Below, one piece after another: positions 16,890 through 25,447 of a stretch of 64,000 nucleotides of DNA. The notes below the pieces were generated by a model that worked only from the letters and a program-made list of their open reading frames with translations, did no database searches and was not told the origin of the DNA. Each line of letters opens with the position of its first letter. The first letter of the stretch is position 1. The stretch comes from CAWHNT01 sp963830775 (GTDB lineage: Bacteria > Pseudomonadota > Alphaproteobacteria > Geminicoccales > Geminicoccaceae). The DNA lies in assembly GCA_963830775.1 (NCBI GenBank), contig CAWHNT010000055.1, positions 1 to 64,000 of the forward strand, written 5' to 3'. A program made the position numbers and the translations under genes.

Positions 16890-18358
16890 TTCATGTGCGT
16901 CGGAGGCCAACGATATACTGAATAGCTGCCGGCTGAGGCTGCGCATTCTCGCCTCCGCTCCCGCACTCTTGCAAGAAGCTGCCCCTCCAGCGCTAATGGC
17001 ATGATTATTGAGGACGCCCAGGTAGATCTCGGGGTCGCGCTGCCATGGTCTTGAAGGTGTTCCTGAGCTCGACCAGCAAGGATCTCGACCCCTTCCGCAA
17101 GGCCGTCGACACGGCCATCCACAGGCTGAAGGATCTGCACTGTGTCCGGATGGAGAACTGGACTGCGCGGCCGGATACGCCGCGCGCGGTCTGCGAGGCG
17201 CAGGTGCGGGAGAGCCAGCTCTTCATCGGCATCCTCGGCCACTGCTACGGCTCCCGGCCGCCCGACGACGAGCGCTCCTTCACCGAGATCGAGTACGACA
17301 CGGCTGTGGCTGAAGGCCTGCCGCGCCTGCGACCGGTCCAGCTCGACCCCATGAAGCTGCCGACCGCCGTGAGCCTCCTGCGCGAAATCTTGGGCGACGC
17401 GGCGCCCGACGAGCCCACGCTGGAGCGCCTCGCCCTGGCTTGCGGCCGCCTGCCGCTCGCCCTGCGCGCCGCGGGGACCTTTCTCCTCACCTACAGCTGG
17501 CCAGTGGAGGCCTACCTCGCCGTCCTGCACGAGCAGCGCCTCGCCCTTCTCTCCCGTGTTAGCGCCGACGATCCCGAACTCGATGTCCGCGCCGTCCTCA
17601 CGTTCAGCTACGATCGGCTGGCTGAGGAGGCGGAGGACCTGGCGCAGCGCTTCACCCAACTCGCCGTGTTCCCGGCCGACTTCCTCGCAGACGCGGCTGC
17701 CGCGGTCTGGGAGCTGTCGTCGGTCGAGGCGCAGACAGCGCTCGACGGACTTCTCGCACGCTCGCTCCTCCAGTTCGCAGGCGAGCTCCGCCGCTACCGC
17801 CTGCACGACCTCCTGCGCGACCTCGCCCGCGAAAAGGCTGATCCGCCGATCCTGGGAGAAGCCGAACAGCGGCACGCTGAGCACTACTTGGTCGTTCTCA
17901 GCATGACACAAGATCTCTATCTCGCAGGTGCCGACAAGCTGCTGGAGGCCCTCCGCCTCTTCGACGCCGAGCGGACCAATATCGAGGCGGGTCAGGCCTG
18001 GGCAGCAACGCGAGTTGCGACGAACAATGACGCTGCCTGGCTCGCCTTTGAGTACACTAATGCTGGCGTGTACGTGCCTCCGCTCCGACTCACCCTCCAG
18101 CAGCAGATCCACTGGCTGGAGATTGCCCTTGTAGGCTGCCGCCGGACGGGCAACCGGCGGGGCGAGGGTGGTGTACTGGGCAATCTGGGCAATGCATGGA
18201 ACACCTTCGGTGATGCGCGGCAGGCGATCGCGTGTCACGAGCAGGCGCTCGCGATTGCACGAGAAAACGGCGACCGAGAGGCTGAGGGGTCACATCTGGG
18301 CAACCTTGGTGTCACGTGGCTCGTGCTTCGCAGTGCGTGGAAGGCCATAGAGTACTCA

Positions 18359-19296
18359 GAACCTGTTTGAGTAAGATCACTGGGTGCGAATCGGCATCGG
18401 GTTGAGCAGTGCCTCAAAGCCGGAAAGGACGCAGGCGCAGGTGAGACGCGCGGCGGCGACGTCGAGCCGACCGGCGCGATCGCGGGCGAGGCCGCCCCAA
18501 TGGGACAGCCAGCCGAAGCTCCGCTCCACCACCCAGCGGCGCGCGAGCACGACGAAGCCGCTGGCGGCCGGGTCACGGGTCACCACCCGGTGGCGCATGC
18601 CGTGCAGGTTCGACCAGGTGCGGCAGCGCTCGGCCGCGAAGGCAGCGTCGTAGACGCCCTCGCGCAGCGTCGGCCAGCGGACCTTGCCGGCGTCCAGCGC
18701 CTCCAGCGCGTCCCGGTCCTGCACGGAAGCCGGCACGACGGCGACCGCGAGCCAGTGGCCCTCGGCGTCGACCAGCGCCACCCGCTTGCGCCCGACCGCG
18801 CCCTTGGCTGCGTCGTACCCTCGCGGGCCGCGCACGGCGATGCACTTCACCGTCTGCGTGTCGACGATGCCCAGGCTCGGCCCCCGTCGCCGGCCGACCT
18901 TGCGCCGGCGACGGCGCGCCACGTCCCGCAGCAGTACGTCGAACAGACCCAGGTCGAGCCAGCGCCGAAACCAGCCGTAGACGGTCCGCCAGGGCGGGAA
19001 GCCCTGCGGCAGGACACGCCAGGGGCCGCCCACCCGCAAGTGCCATGCGATCGCGCCGACCACGCGCCGGGTCGGGGTTGCGCGCCCGCTCCGTGGCGGG
19101 TCAGCTCGGCCCAGCCATCCTGCGATCTCGTCCGCCGAGCGGCCCGATACCAGCTCCTTCAAACGCGGCTCGTGCCGCGCCCGTTGCGCCTCCGTCCACA
19201 CCTGCCCGTCACTCCTTGCGTGCATATCCGAGTGGCCCATCTCGAGCCGCGTCGGTCAGATGGGGACGGCATGCCGAACCGCACTCAAACAGGCAG
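18359..19296 (-). mobile_element. IS5-family insertion sequence (IS1031-like)
   Basis: A 938-bp element with 14-bp ends that share CCTGTTTGAGT (18362-18372 and, inverted, 19283-19293). It is flanked by a 3-bp TCA duplication (18356-18358, 19297-19299), which matches the TNA target preference of the IS1031 group. Excision in silico with one TCA removed rejoins a continuous TPR repeat of the host gene, a strong check on the boundaries. One transposase gene fills it. Confidence 0.88.
18377..19240 (-). CDS. IS5-family transposase
   Basis: 287-residue single-ORF DDE transposase. The N-terminal domain has the family pattern RRVVGAIAWHLRVGGPWRVLP and TVYGWFRRWLDLGLFDVLL. The catalytic domain shows SLGIVDTQTVKC (first Asp), KGAVGRKRVALVDAEGHW, then a segment with the second Asp (LREGVYDAAFAAERC) and RRWVVERSFGWLSHWGGLARD with the catalytic Glu and the Y/R-rich C-terminal signature. 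The frame is intact, so the element could still be active. It is oriented against the host pseudogene. Confidence 0.9.
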   Translation of the reverse strand: MGHSDMHARSDGQVWTEAQRARHEPRLKELVSGRSADEIAGWLGRADPPRSGRATPTRRVVGAIAWHLRVGGPWRVLPQGFPPWRTVYGWFRRWLDLGLFDVLLRDVARRRRRKVGRRRGPSLGIVDTQTVKCIAVRGPRGYDAAKGAVGRKRVALVDAEGHWLAVAVVPASVQDRDALEALDAGKVRWPTLREGVYDAAFAAERCRTWSNLHGMRHRVVTRDPAASGFVVLARRWVVERSFGWLSHWGGLARDRAGRLDVAAARLTCACVLSGFEALLNPMPIRTQ

Positions 19297-19957
19297 TCAG
19301 AGCAGCATCTATATATTGCGCGAGCCGTCGGCGACCTTCGTGGTGAAGGTAATGCGCAGGGCAATCTTGGGAGCGCCTGGAGTTTTTGGTATGAATCGGA
19401 AGGCCATTCGTTGTCATCAGAAGGCACTTGCAATCTCGCGAGAGATAGGTGACCCGCGAGCGGAAGGACAGGATCTCGGCAATCTCGGGGTCGCTTGGCG
19501 CAAGTTAGGCAAGCCTCTGAAGGCGATCGAATGTTACGAGCAGAGACTCTATGATTGCCGAACAGATTAGTGACTGGGACGGAGCAGCCAGCGTGTTGGA
19601 AAACATGGCCAATGCTTGGAGGGGATCTCGGTCAACCTGGCAGAGCATTCGAGTACTGCGAGCTGCAACTCGCTGTAGCTCGCCGCAGAGGCGGTGGGCG
19701 CAGCGAAGCAATGGGCTGGGGCCGGCAAGATCCTGCGTCCGGCTGACCGAGACACTGTCAGGTCCGGCCGTGCGCGGCGGCGGACGAGCGAGACCTTGAC
19801 CCGTGGTCCAAAGCGCTCGCACTGGAGGCACTTGGCCGTCGCGAGCAGGCGATCGAGTGTGCGAAGGAGTCCCTGCAAATCAAACGTGTGCTTGAGGACC
19901 CGTCGAAAGCTGAGGTGGAGTCCTGGCTACGCGAGCGCGGCGCCGAGGTGTAGACGG

Positions 19958-21241
19958 CTACTCCGCCGCTACCCGCATGTTCTGCGGGTTCCGCGGGTCC
20001 TCGCCCCAGGTCATGTAGGGCTTGCCGTTGTCGACCTCGACCATGGTGATGCAGCCCTCGACCGGGCAGACGTGCATGCAGAGATTGCAGCCGACGCACT
20101 CCTCGGGCTTCACCTCGTAGCGGCGGGTGCCGTTCGTCCTCAGCCTGGCGATCGCCTGGTGGGAGGTGTCCTCGCAGGCGATGTGGCAGAGGCCGCAACT
20201 TGATGCACAGGTCCTGGTTGATGTTGGCGATGATCTCGTAGTTGATGTCGAGCTCGCCCCAGTTGACGTAGTTGCGGGCGGCCAGCACCCTGGAAGTCGG
20301 CGAGGGTGCGGTAGCCTTTCTCGTCCATCCAGTTGGAGAGGCCCGTTGCCATGTCCTCGACGATCTTGAAGCCGTAATGCATGGCGGCGGTGCAGACCTG
20401 GATCGAGCCGGCGCCCATGGCGATGAACTCGGCGGCGTCGCGCCAGGTCTCGATGCCGCCGATGCCGGAGATGGGGACGCCCTGGCATTCGGGGTCCTTG
20501 GCGATCTCGCCGACCATGGCGAGGGCGATGGGCTTCACGGCGGGGCCGCAATAGCCGCCGTGGGCGCCCTTGCCGTGGACGGAGGGCTCGGGCGACATGG
20601 TGTCGAGGTTGACGGCGGTGACCGAGTTGATGGTGTTGATGAGGGAGACGGCGTCGGCACCGCCCTTCCGGGCGGCGCGGGCGGGGGCCAGGATGTTGGT
20701 GACGTTGGGGGTGAGCTTCACGAAGACCGGCATGCTGCGTGTGCTGCTTGCACCAGCGCGCCACCATCTCGATGTATTCCGGCACCTGACCCACGGCCGA
20801 GCCCATGCCGCGCTCGGACATGCCGTGCGGGCAGCCGAAATTGAGCTCGACGCCGTCGCAGTCGGTCTCCTCGACGCGGGCCAGGATCGCCTTCCAGCTC
20901 TCCTCGGTGCAGGGGACCATGAGGGAGACGATGATGGCGCGGTCGGGGAAGAGGCGCTTGACGCGCTTGATCTCCTGCAGGTTGACCTCGAGCGGGCGGT
21001 CGGTGATCAGCTCGATATTGTTGAAGCCGGCCATGCGGGTGCCGCGATACTGGACGGCCCCGTAGCGCGAGGTGGTGTTCACCACCGGCGGGTCCTCGCC
21101 CAGCGTCTTCCAGACCACGCCGCCCCAGCCGGCCTTGAGCGCGCGGACGACGTTGTACTCCTTGTCGGTCGGCGGGGCGGAGGCGAGCCAGAAGGGGTTG
21201 GGCGCCTTCACGCCCGCGATCTCGCACCGTAGGTCGGCCAT
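19958..21241 (-). CDS. preA: Dihydropyrimidine dehydrogenase subunit PreA (three frameshifts)
   Basis: Reduces uracil and thymine to dihydro forms together with PreT. The first frame carries GVKAPNPFWLASAPPTDKEY, the FMN-site region and ELNFGCPHGMSERGMG. Then family sequence moves to other frames at about 20735 (to VFVKLTPNVTNILAPARAA and GIGGIETWRDAAEF), about 20285 (LDINYEIIANINQDLCIK) and about 20205 (LCHIACEDTSHQAIA), ending with the two 4Fe-4S motifs (CVGCNLCMHVCPV). At the last site an extra T in AAGTTGCGG explains the shift. All catalytic parts remain recognisable, so sequencing indels are likelier than decay. Full-length about 427 residues. Confidence 0.85.
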   Translation of the reverse strand: MADLRCEIAGVKAPNPFWLASAPPTDKEYNVVRALKAGWGGVVWKTLGEDPPVVNTTSRYGAVQYRGTRMAGFNNIELITDRPLEVNLQEIKRVKRLFPDRAIIVSLMVPCTEESWKAILARVEETDCDGVELNFGCPHGMSERGMGSAVGQVPEYIEMVARWCKQHTQHAGLREAHPQRHQHPGPRPRRPEGRCRRRLPHQHHQLGHRRQPRHHVARALRPRQGRPRRLLRPRREAHRPRHGRRDRQGPRMPGRPHLRHRRHRDLARRRRVHRHGRRLDPGLHRRHALRLQDRRGHGNGPLQLDGRERLPHPRRLPGCWPPATTSTGASSTSTTRSSPTSTRTCASSCGLCHIACEDTSHQAIARLRTNGTRRYEVKPEECVGCNLCMHVCPVEGCITMVEVDNGKPYMTWGEDPRNPQNMRVAAE

Positions 21242-21249
21242 GGCTGCCT

Positions 21250-22599
21250 CTACTTCGCTGTCAGGAAGGCGTGGATCGAGCGGGCGGCGATCTTGCCGTC
21301 CTCGACGGCGGCCACGGTCAGATCCTGGCCCAGGGGGATGGCGTCGCCGCCGGCCCAGATGCCGGGGAGCGAGGTCCGGCGCTCGGTATCGACGCGGATC
21401 TTGCCGCGCTCCAGGGCCGGCTGCTCGCCGGCACCGTCGAGCTGGCTCGGGGCGAGCTGCTGGCCGATGGCCTTGAACAGCATGTCGGCGCGGAGGACGA
21501 CGAAGTCGCCGGTACCTTCGAGGCGGCCGGCGGCGCCGGTGCGGGTATGCTCGAGCTCGACGGCGCGGATGTGGCCGTCCTCGCCCAGGAGGCGGGCGGG
21601 CCGGACCCAGTGGCGGATGGTGACGCCGTTGGTCTGGGCCAGCTCCTGCTCGTAGGCGGTGGCACCCATGTGCTCGGGCCCGCGGCGGTAGGCGATGGTG
21701 ACGTTCTCGGCACCCAGGCGCTTGGTCTGGATCGCGATGTCGATGGCGGTGTTGCCGCCGCCGATCACCACGATGTCGCGGCCGATCGGCAGGCGGGCCT
21801 TGTCCTCGGCCTGGCGCAGGGCGGCGATGTAGTCGACGGCGTCGATGACACCTTCGAGCTGCTCGTCGGGCAAGGCCAGCGCGTTCACGCTGCCGAGGCC
21901 GCAGGCGAGGAAGACGGCGTCATGGTCGCGGCGCAGGTCGGCCAGATGGAGGTCGCGGCCGAGCTCGACCCCGTGCTTCACCTCGATGCCGCCGATGCCG
22001 AGGATGAAGTCGACCTCGCGTTGCGCGAAGTCGTGCGGGACCTTGTAGGCGGCGATGCCGTACTCGTTGAGGCCGCCGGACCTGGCGCGCTTCTCGTAGA
22101 CGATGACGTCGTGGCCTTCGCGGGCCAGGGCGTGGGCACAAGACAGGCCGGCGGGACCGGCGCCGACGACGGCGACGCGCTTGCCGGTGGCGGGTGCCCT
22201 GGTGAAGGGCTGGAGGTCGCGGTCGAGAAGCCAGTCGGTGGCGTAGCGCTGGAGCATGCCGATCTTGACCGGCTTGCCCTCCTGGGCGGTGCGGACGCAC
22301 GCACCCTCGCACAGGACCTCGGTCGGGCACACCCGGGCGCAGGCGCCGCCCATGATGTTGGCCTCGAGGATGGTGAGCGCGGCACCCTTGACGTTGTCGG
22401 TCTGGATGCCGCGGATGAAGCGCGGGATGTCGATGCCGGTGGGACAGGCCTCGAGGCAGGGCGCGTCGAAGCAGAAATAGCAGCGGCTGGCCTCGACCAG
22501 GGCCAGCTTGCGGTCGAGCGGTGGGTGCAGCTCGTCGAAGTTCCGGGCGTAGTCCTCTGGCGCGAGGCGCCCGGCCCGGATGTCGACCTGCTCGCTCAC
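21250..22599 (-). CDS. preT: Dihydropyrimidine dehydrogenase subunit PreT
   Basis: 449-residue NAD(P)H-oxidising flavoprotein subunit that passes electrons to PreA. The N-terminus has the Cys-rich 4Fe-4S segments CYFCFDAPCLEACPTGID and GACARVCPTEVLCEGACVR. FAD site VAVVGAGPAGLSCAHALA and NAD(P) site IVVIGGGNTAIDIAIQ follow, with the closing GIWAGGDAI motif. The order preT-preA with an 8-bp gap forms the operon. A RutR-type regulator gene is divergent, with an operator palindrome in between. Confidence 0.93.
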   Translation of the reverse strand: MSEQVDIRAGRLAPEDYARNFDELHPPLDRKLALVEASRCYFCFDAPCLEACPTGIDIPRFIRGIQTDNVKGAALTILEANIMGGACARVCPTEVLCEGACVRTAQEGKPVKIGMLQRYATDWLLDRDLQPFTRAPATGKRVAVVGAGPAGLSCAHALAREGHDVIVYEKRARSGGLNEYGIAAYKVPHDFAQREVDFILGIGGIEVKHGVELGRDLHLADLRRDHDAVFLACGLGSVNALALPDEQLEGVIDAVDYIAALRQAEDKARLPIGRDIVVIGGGNTAIDIAIQTKRLGAENVTIAYRRGPEHMGATAYEQELAQTNGVTIRHWVRPARLLGEDGHIRAVELEHTRTGAAGRLEGTGDFVVLRADMLFKAIGQQLAPSQLDGAGEQPALERGKIRVDTERRTSLPGIWAGGDAIPLGQDLTVAAVEDGKIAARSIHAFLTAK

Positions 22600-22668
22600 C
22601 CTCGGGCCTCCTTCGTGCGGGAGCCCGAATCTGCGGGCTTCCCATGACGGGCGAGGCTAGCTACTTCC

Positions 22669-22683
22669 TGACCAGCCGGTCAA
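22669..22683. promoter_or_regulatory. RutR-type operator palindrome
   Basis: TGACCAGCCGGTCAA in the 106-bp region between preT and the tetR-type regulator gene. TGACC and GGTCA arms are separated by 4 nt. The E. coli RutR consensus is TTGACCAnnTGGTCAA, so all but two positions agree. RutR releases DNA when uracil is bound, so the site would link preTA to pyrimidine supply. The regulator's identity and this site support each other. Confidence 0.7.
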
Positions 22684-22705
22684 GAAAGATTCCAAGGAAC
22701 GGGCC

Positions 22706-23342
22706 TTGAACCTGCACGCGCCGAGCAGCCGGGAAGGCGGCCGCATCCGCCGGCGCAACCGGGCGCTGATCCTCGAGGCCGCGGAGGAGGTGTTCGCCGC
22801 CAAGGGCTTCGACGGCGCCACCACGGCCGAGATCGCGGCCCGCGCGGGGCTGCCCAAGGCCAACCTGCACTACTACTTCGCGACCAAGGAGGCGGTCTAT
22901 CGCGCGGTGATCGCCGACACGCTGCATTTATGGCTCTCGCTCTTCGATCATATCGCGCCCGACGACGACCCGGCCGAGGCGCTGGGCGGCTATATCCGGC
23001 GCAAGATGCGGCACAGCTTCGAGCACCCGCTGCCGTCGCGCATCTTCGCGCTCGAGGTGATCCGCGGGGCGCCGGTGATCCACGACTTCCTTGCGGGCGA
23101 GCTGCGCTCGTGGGTGGAGGAGCGGAGTGCGGGTGATCAGGGCCTGGGCCGGGCAGGGCCGGATGGCGGCCGTCGAGCCGGTCCATCTGTTCTTCACGAT
23201 CTGGGCCGCGACCCAGACTTATGCCGATTTCGACGCTCAGATCACGGCCGTGCTCGGCCGCGAGCAGACGGCCGGGGACCGGGAATTGGCGACGGAGCAG
23301 TTGGTGGGCCTGCTGCTGCGTGGGTGCGGCCTGCGGCCGTGA
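22706..23342 (+). CDS. TetR-family regulator, RutR-like (frameshifted)
   Basis: N-terminal helix-turn-helix NRALILEAAEEVFAAKGFDG, AEIAARAGLPKANLHYYFATKE is typical TetR. The ligand domain follows the RutR/YcdC type: IRRKMRHSFEHPLPSRIFALEVIRGAP, then after a one-base shift near 23120 GRMAAVEPVHLFFTIWAATQ and YADFDAQITAVLG, ending at TGA 23342. The start is TTG 22706 with AAGGA 7 nt upstream. Divergent from preT with a RutR-type operator between them, hence the proposed uracil-sensing role. The frameshift looks like the indel errors seen in other genes. Confidence 0.8.
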
Positions 23343-23411
23343 GAAGCCGGCGCAGGCCGCTGGCTCGACCGGCGATTTTGGTCGGCCGAGCCAGGCCTGC
23401 TGCCTGAGCGG

Positions 23412-23783
23412 TTAGTTCAGCCACTTGTCGGCATAGGTGCGGATCGCTTCTGCGAATCGCTGGTCCTTCAGCGTCGGGATGGCGTATCTGGTCTCATAAT
23501 ATCTCGAGCGGTCGAGGAAGTCCTGCTTGGTGAACATGTCTTTGCGAGACGCCATGGCTCCGCTGTCCGTGGTGTCGTCCACCAGGTCGTCGATAATGGC
23601 TCCGCGGACCTCCTCGATGGTCATCTTGTCGGGTACCACGCCCCAGATCTTGGTATGGCCGTTTTCCCGGATAAGCGAGACTGGCTGCAGGCCGAACCTG
23701 ATCTGAGCCAAGCCGGGCACGCCAGTGCGGATCCCATGGGCAACCTGATTGTGCACGTCCTTCAACGGATCGAGCAAAGACAT
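23412..23783 (-). CDS. Hypothetical protein
   Basis: 123 residues, not recognised. No signal peptide or membrane segment. It begins MSLLDPLKDVHNQVAHGI and contains FGLQPVSLIRENGHTKIWGV, an acidic stretch AIIDDLVDDTTDSGAM and an aromatic C-terminal part DFLDRSRYYETRYAIPTLKD. Base composition and codon use are less GC-rich than in the flanking operons, which may indicate recent acquisition. The gene stands alone between the RutR-like gene (convergent) and the cysteine-rich peptide gene (divergent). Confidence 0.55.
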   Translation of the reverse strand: MSLLDPLKDVHNQVAHGIRTGVPGLAQIRFGLQPVSLIRENGHTKIWGVVPDKMTIEEVRGAIIDDLVDDTTDSGAMASRKDMFTKQDFLDRSRYYETRYAIPTLKDQRFAEAIRTYADKWLN

Positions 23784-24016
23784 GGTGGTCCTCTTTCCAA
23801 GGTCAGTACGTGGCCAAGCCTAATGGCCTTGCGAGCGGCGGCTGTGAGATTTTCCACAGCTGCCGGCTGGGTTGATTGGAGGGGGACCTCATGGGCCCGT
23901 GGGTCTCCCAAGTTCCTACTCGCAGGAACTTAGGTGCTCCCTCACCAAGACATTTCCTGTTTGCGCGAACTTCGGCTCCTCAGCCGCGTTAAGACTGCAG
24001 GTGCGCGAGGGAGACG

Positions 24017-24334
24017 ATGCGGATCGTGGGCTGGATAGGTTGGGTGATGCTGGTGTCGGCGCTGGAGCTGACGCCGGTCGGCGCCCAGCAGTTGAGCCCG
24101 GACCGGCGGCCCATCGACACGGCCGAACCCGGCCGGGGGCAGGACAAGCCGGACGACAAGGCGCGTGAGAACCCCTTCGAGGGCCTGCTCGACCTGTTCT
24201 CGGGGCGCTCGCAGCGGACCGGTGCGGAAGGCAGGTCCTGCTCCTGGGACAGCTGCCCGGGCGACATGCAGTGCTGCTGCTGCGGCGATCGCTGCGTGTG
24301 CAAGAAGGAGTGCAGCTTCCAGCCCTGCCAGTAG
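24017..24334 (+). CDS. Small secreted cysteine-rich protein
   Basis: 105 residues, not recognised. A signal peptide is clear (MRIVGWIGWVMLVSALE, cleavage probably after VGA). A charged Pro/Asp/Arg linker follows, and the last 30 residues hold ten cysteines, including CCCCGDRCVCKKEC and a terminal CSFQPC. The spacing suggests a disulfide-rich knot formed in the periplasm or outside the cell. ATG 24017 has AGGGAG upstream. The next gene encodes an RTX-repeat protein on the same strand 119 bp downstream. No homologous family comes to mind. Confidence 0.65.
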   Translation: MRIVGWIGWVMLVSALELTPVGAQQLSPDRRPIDTAEPGRGQDKPDDKARENPFEGLLDLFSGRSQRTGAEGRSCSWDSCPGDMQCCCCGDRCVCKKECSFQPCQ

Positions 24335-24453
24335 CGGCCGACATCGTGGACACACGGCACCAGAAGAGCGACACAGCCGCGAAACGATGGGCTGCGATCT
24401 CTCCCCTCAGCGGGTGCCCGGAGCGCGGGTGCTTGAGACAGGGAGCTGCGACC

Positions 24454-25440
24454 ATGGCCATCATCACCGGCACCGACGGCGACGACCGCTACCCCGGCGA
24501 GCTTGAGGGTACCAGCGCTGCGGACAAGATCCTGGGCCTTGCCGGCAACGACGTGCTGATCGGGTTCGCTGGCAATGACGAGCTCGAGGGCGGTGCGGGT
24601 GCCGATGAGCTCTTCGGCAGCGAGGGGATCGATTTCGCGAGCTACCGCAGCTCGAACGTGGGCGTCTATGTGAGCCTGAACGACCTTGTGGGCCAGTACG
24701 GCCACGCCGAGGGCGATCGCCTCTCCGGCATCGAGGGTGCGATCGGCTCCGCCTTCAAGGACAGTTTCTACGGCAGCGAAGGGCGCGACATCTTCTACGG
24801 CGAGGGCGGCAACGACCAGATCGCCGGGCAGCTCGGCGACGACGAGGTCCATGGCGGGGCCGGCAATGACCTGCTCTCGGCCGCGTTCGGCAACGACGAC
24901 ATCTATGGCGACGCCGGCAACGATACCGTCAGCTTCTTCAACTATGGCAGCGGCGTGGTGGCCGATCTCGCGAGCGGCACGGCCTCGGGCAGCGACGTCG
25001 GCAACGACCGCCTGTTCACGGTCGAGAACCTGGAAGGCACGCCCTACACCGACCAGCTCAAGGGCAATGGTGGCGCCAACATCCTCGACGGCCATTACGG
25101 TGCCGACATGCTCACTGGCCGAGGTGGCGCCGACAAGTTCCTCTACGAGCAGGACGGCGAAAGCACGGCCAGTGCGACGGACCATATCGTCGATTTCAGC
25201 CGCTCGCAGGGTGACAAGGTCCATCTGGCCGGCATCGACGCCAACCAGCAGTCCAACGGCAATCAGGCATTCAAGTTCGTGGGCCAGGGTCCGCTGACGG
25301 GTGCGGGCCAGCTCCGCGCCTACGAGCAGAACGGCGACACCATCGTCGAGGGTGACACCAGCTGGGCCACGGAGGGCCCCGAGCTCAGGATCGTGCTCGA
25401 CACACCGCTGGTAGCCAAAGCCACTGACTTCGTTCTCTAG
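24454..25440 (+). CDS. RTX calcium-binding repeat protein
   Basis: 328 residues made mostly of hemolysin-type nonapeptide repeats: GLAGNDVLIGFAGNDELEGG near residue 30, GEGGNDQIAG to GGAGNDLLSA near 120-150, GNGGANILDGHYGADMLTG near 215. A C-terminal domain of the serralysin/peptidase M10 type follows (ADKFLYEQDG, DHIVDFSRSQGDKVHL). No N-terminal signal peptide, as expected for type I secretion with a C-terminal signal. No catalytic domain is visible. ATG 24454 has GGGAG 8 nt upstream. The adjacent EmrAB-like exporter is convergent and of a different type, so the secretion system is unknown. Confidence 0.85.
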   Translation: MAIITGTDGDDRYPGELEGTSAADKILGLAGNDVLIGFAGNDELEGGAGADELFGSEGIDFASYRSSNVGVYVSLNDLVGQYGHAEGDRLSGIEGAIGSAFKDSFYGSEGRDIFYGEGGNDQIAGQLGDDEVHGGAGNDLLSAAFGNDDIYGDAGNDTVSFFNYGSGVVADLASGTASGSDVGNDRLFTVENLEGTPYTDQLKGNGGANILDGHYGADMLTGRGGADKFLYEQDGESTASATDHIVDFSRSQGDKVHLAGIDANQQSNGNQAFKFVGQGPLTGAGQLRAYEQNGDTIVEGDTSWATEGPELRIVLDTPLVAKATDFVL

Positions 25441-25447
25441 CCGGGCC

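Larger units (their letters stand above)
17045..19953 (+). pseudogene. Decayed DUF4062-TPR (STAND-like) gene, interrupted by IS5-family element
   Basis: The N-terminus KVFLSSTSKDLDPFRKAVD to AEGLPRL is a DUF4062 domain. It is followed directly by the tail of an NB-ARC-like domain (LACGRLPLALRAAGTFLL, LTFSYDRLAEEAEDL, RYRLHDLLRDLAREK), so the P-loop part (Walker A and B) is missing by an in-frame deletion. C-terminal TPR repeats of the LGNLGNAWNTFGDARQAI type follow. An IS inserted after TAC TCA (18356-18358); removing it and one TCA copy restores AIEYSEQHLYIARAVGDLRG in frame. Downstream the TPR run continues through at least three more frame changes (19380-19800) and ends at TAG 19953. STAND proteins with DUF4062 are sensor or defence ATPases; this one is dead. 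Confidence 0.85.

Noticed and set aside
18377..19570. + strand frames of 300 codons across the IS5-family element
   Set aside because: They are antisense to an intact transposase and have no family match.
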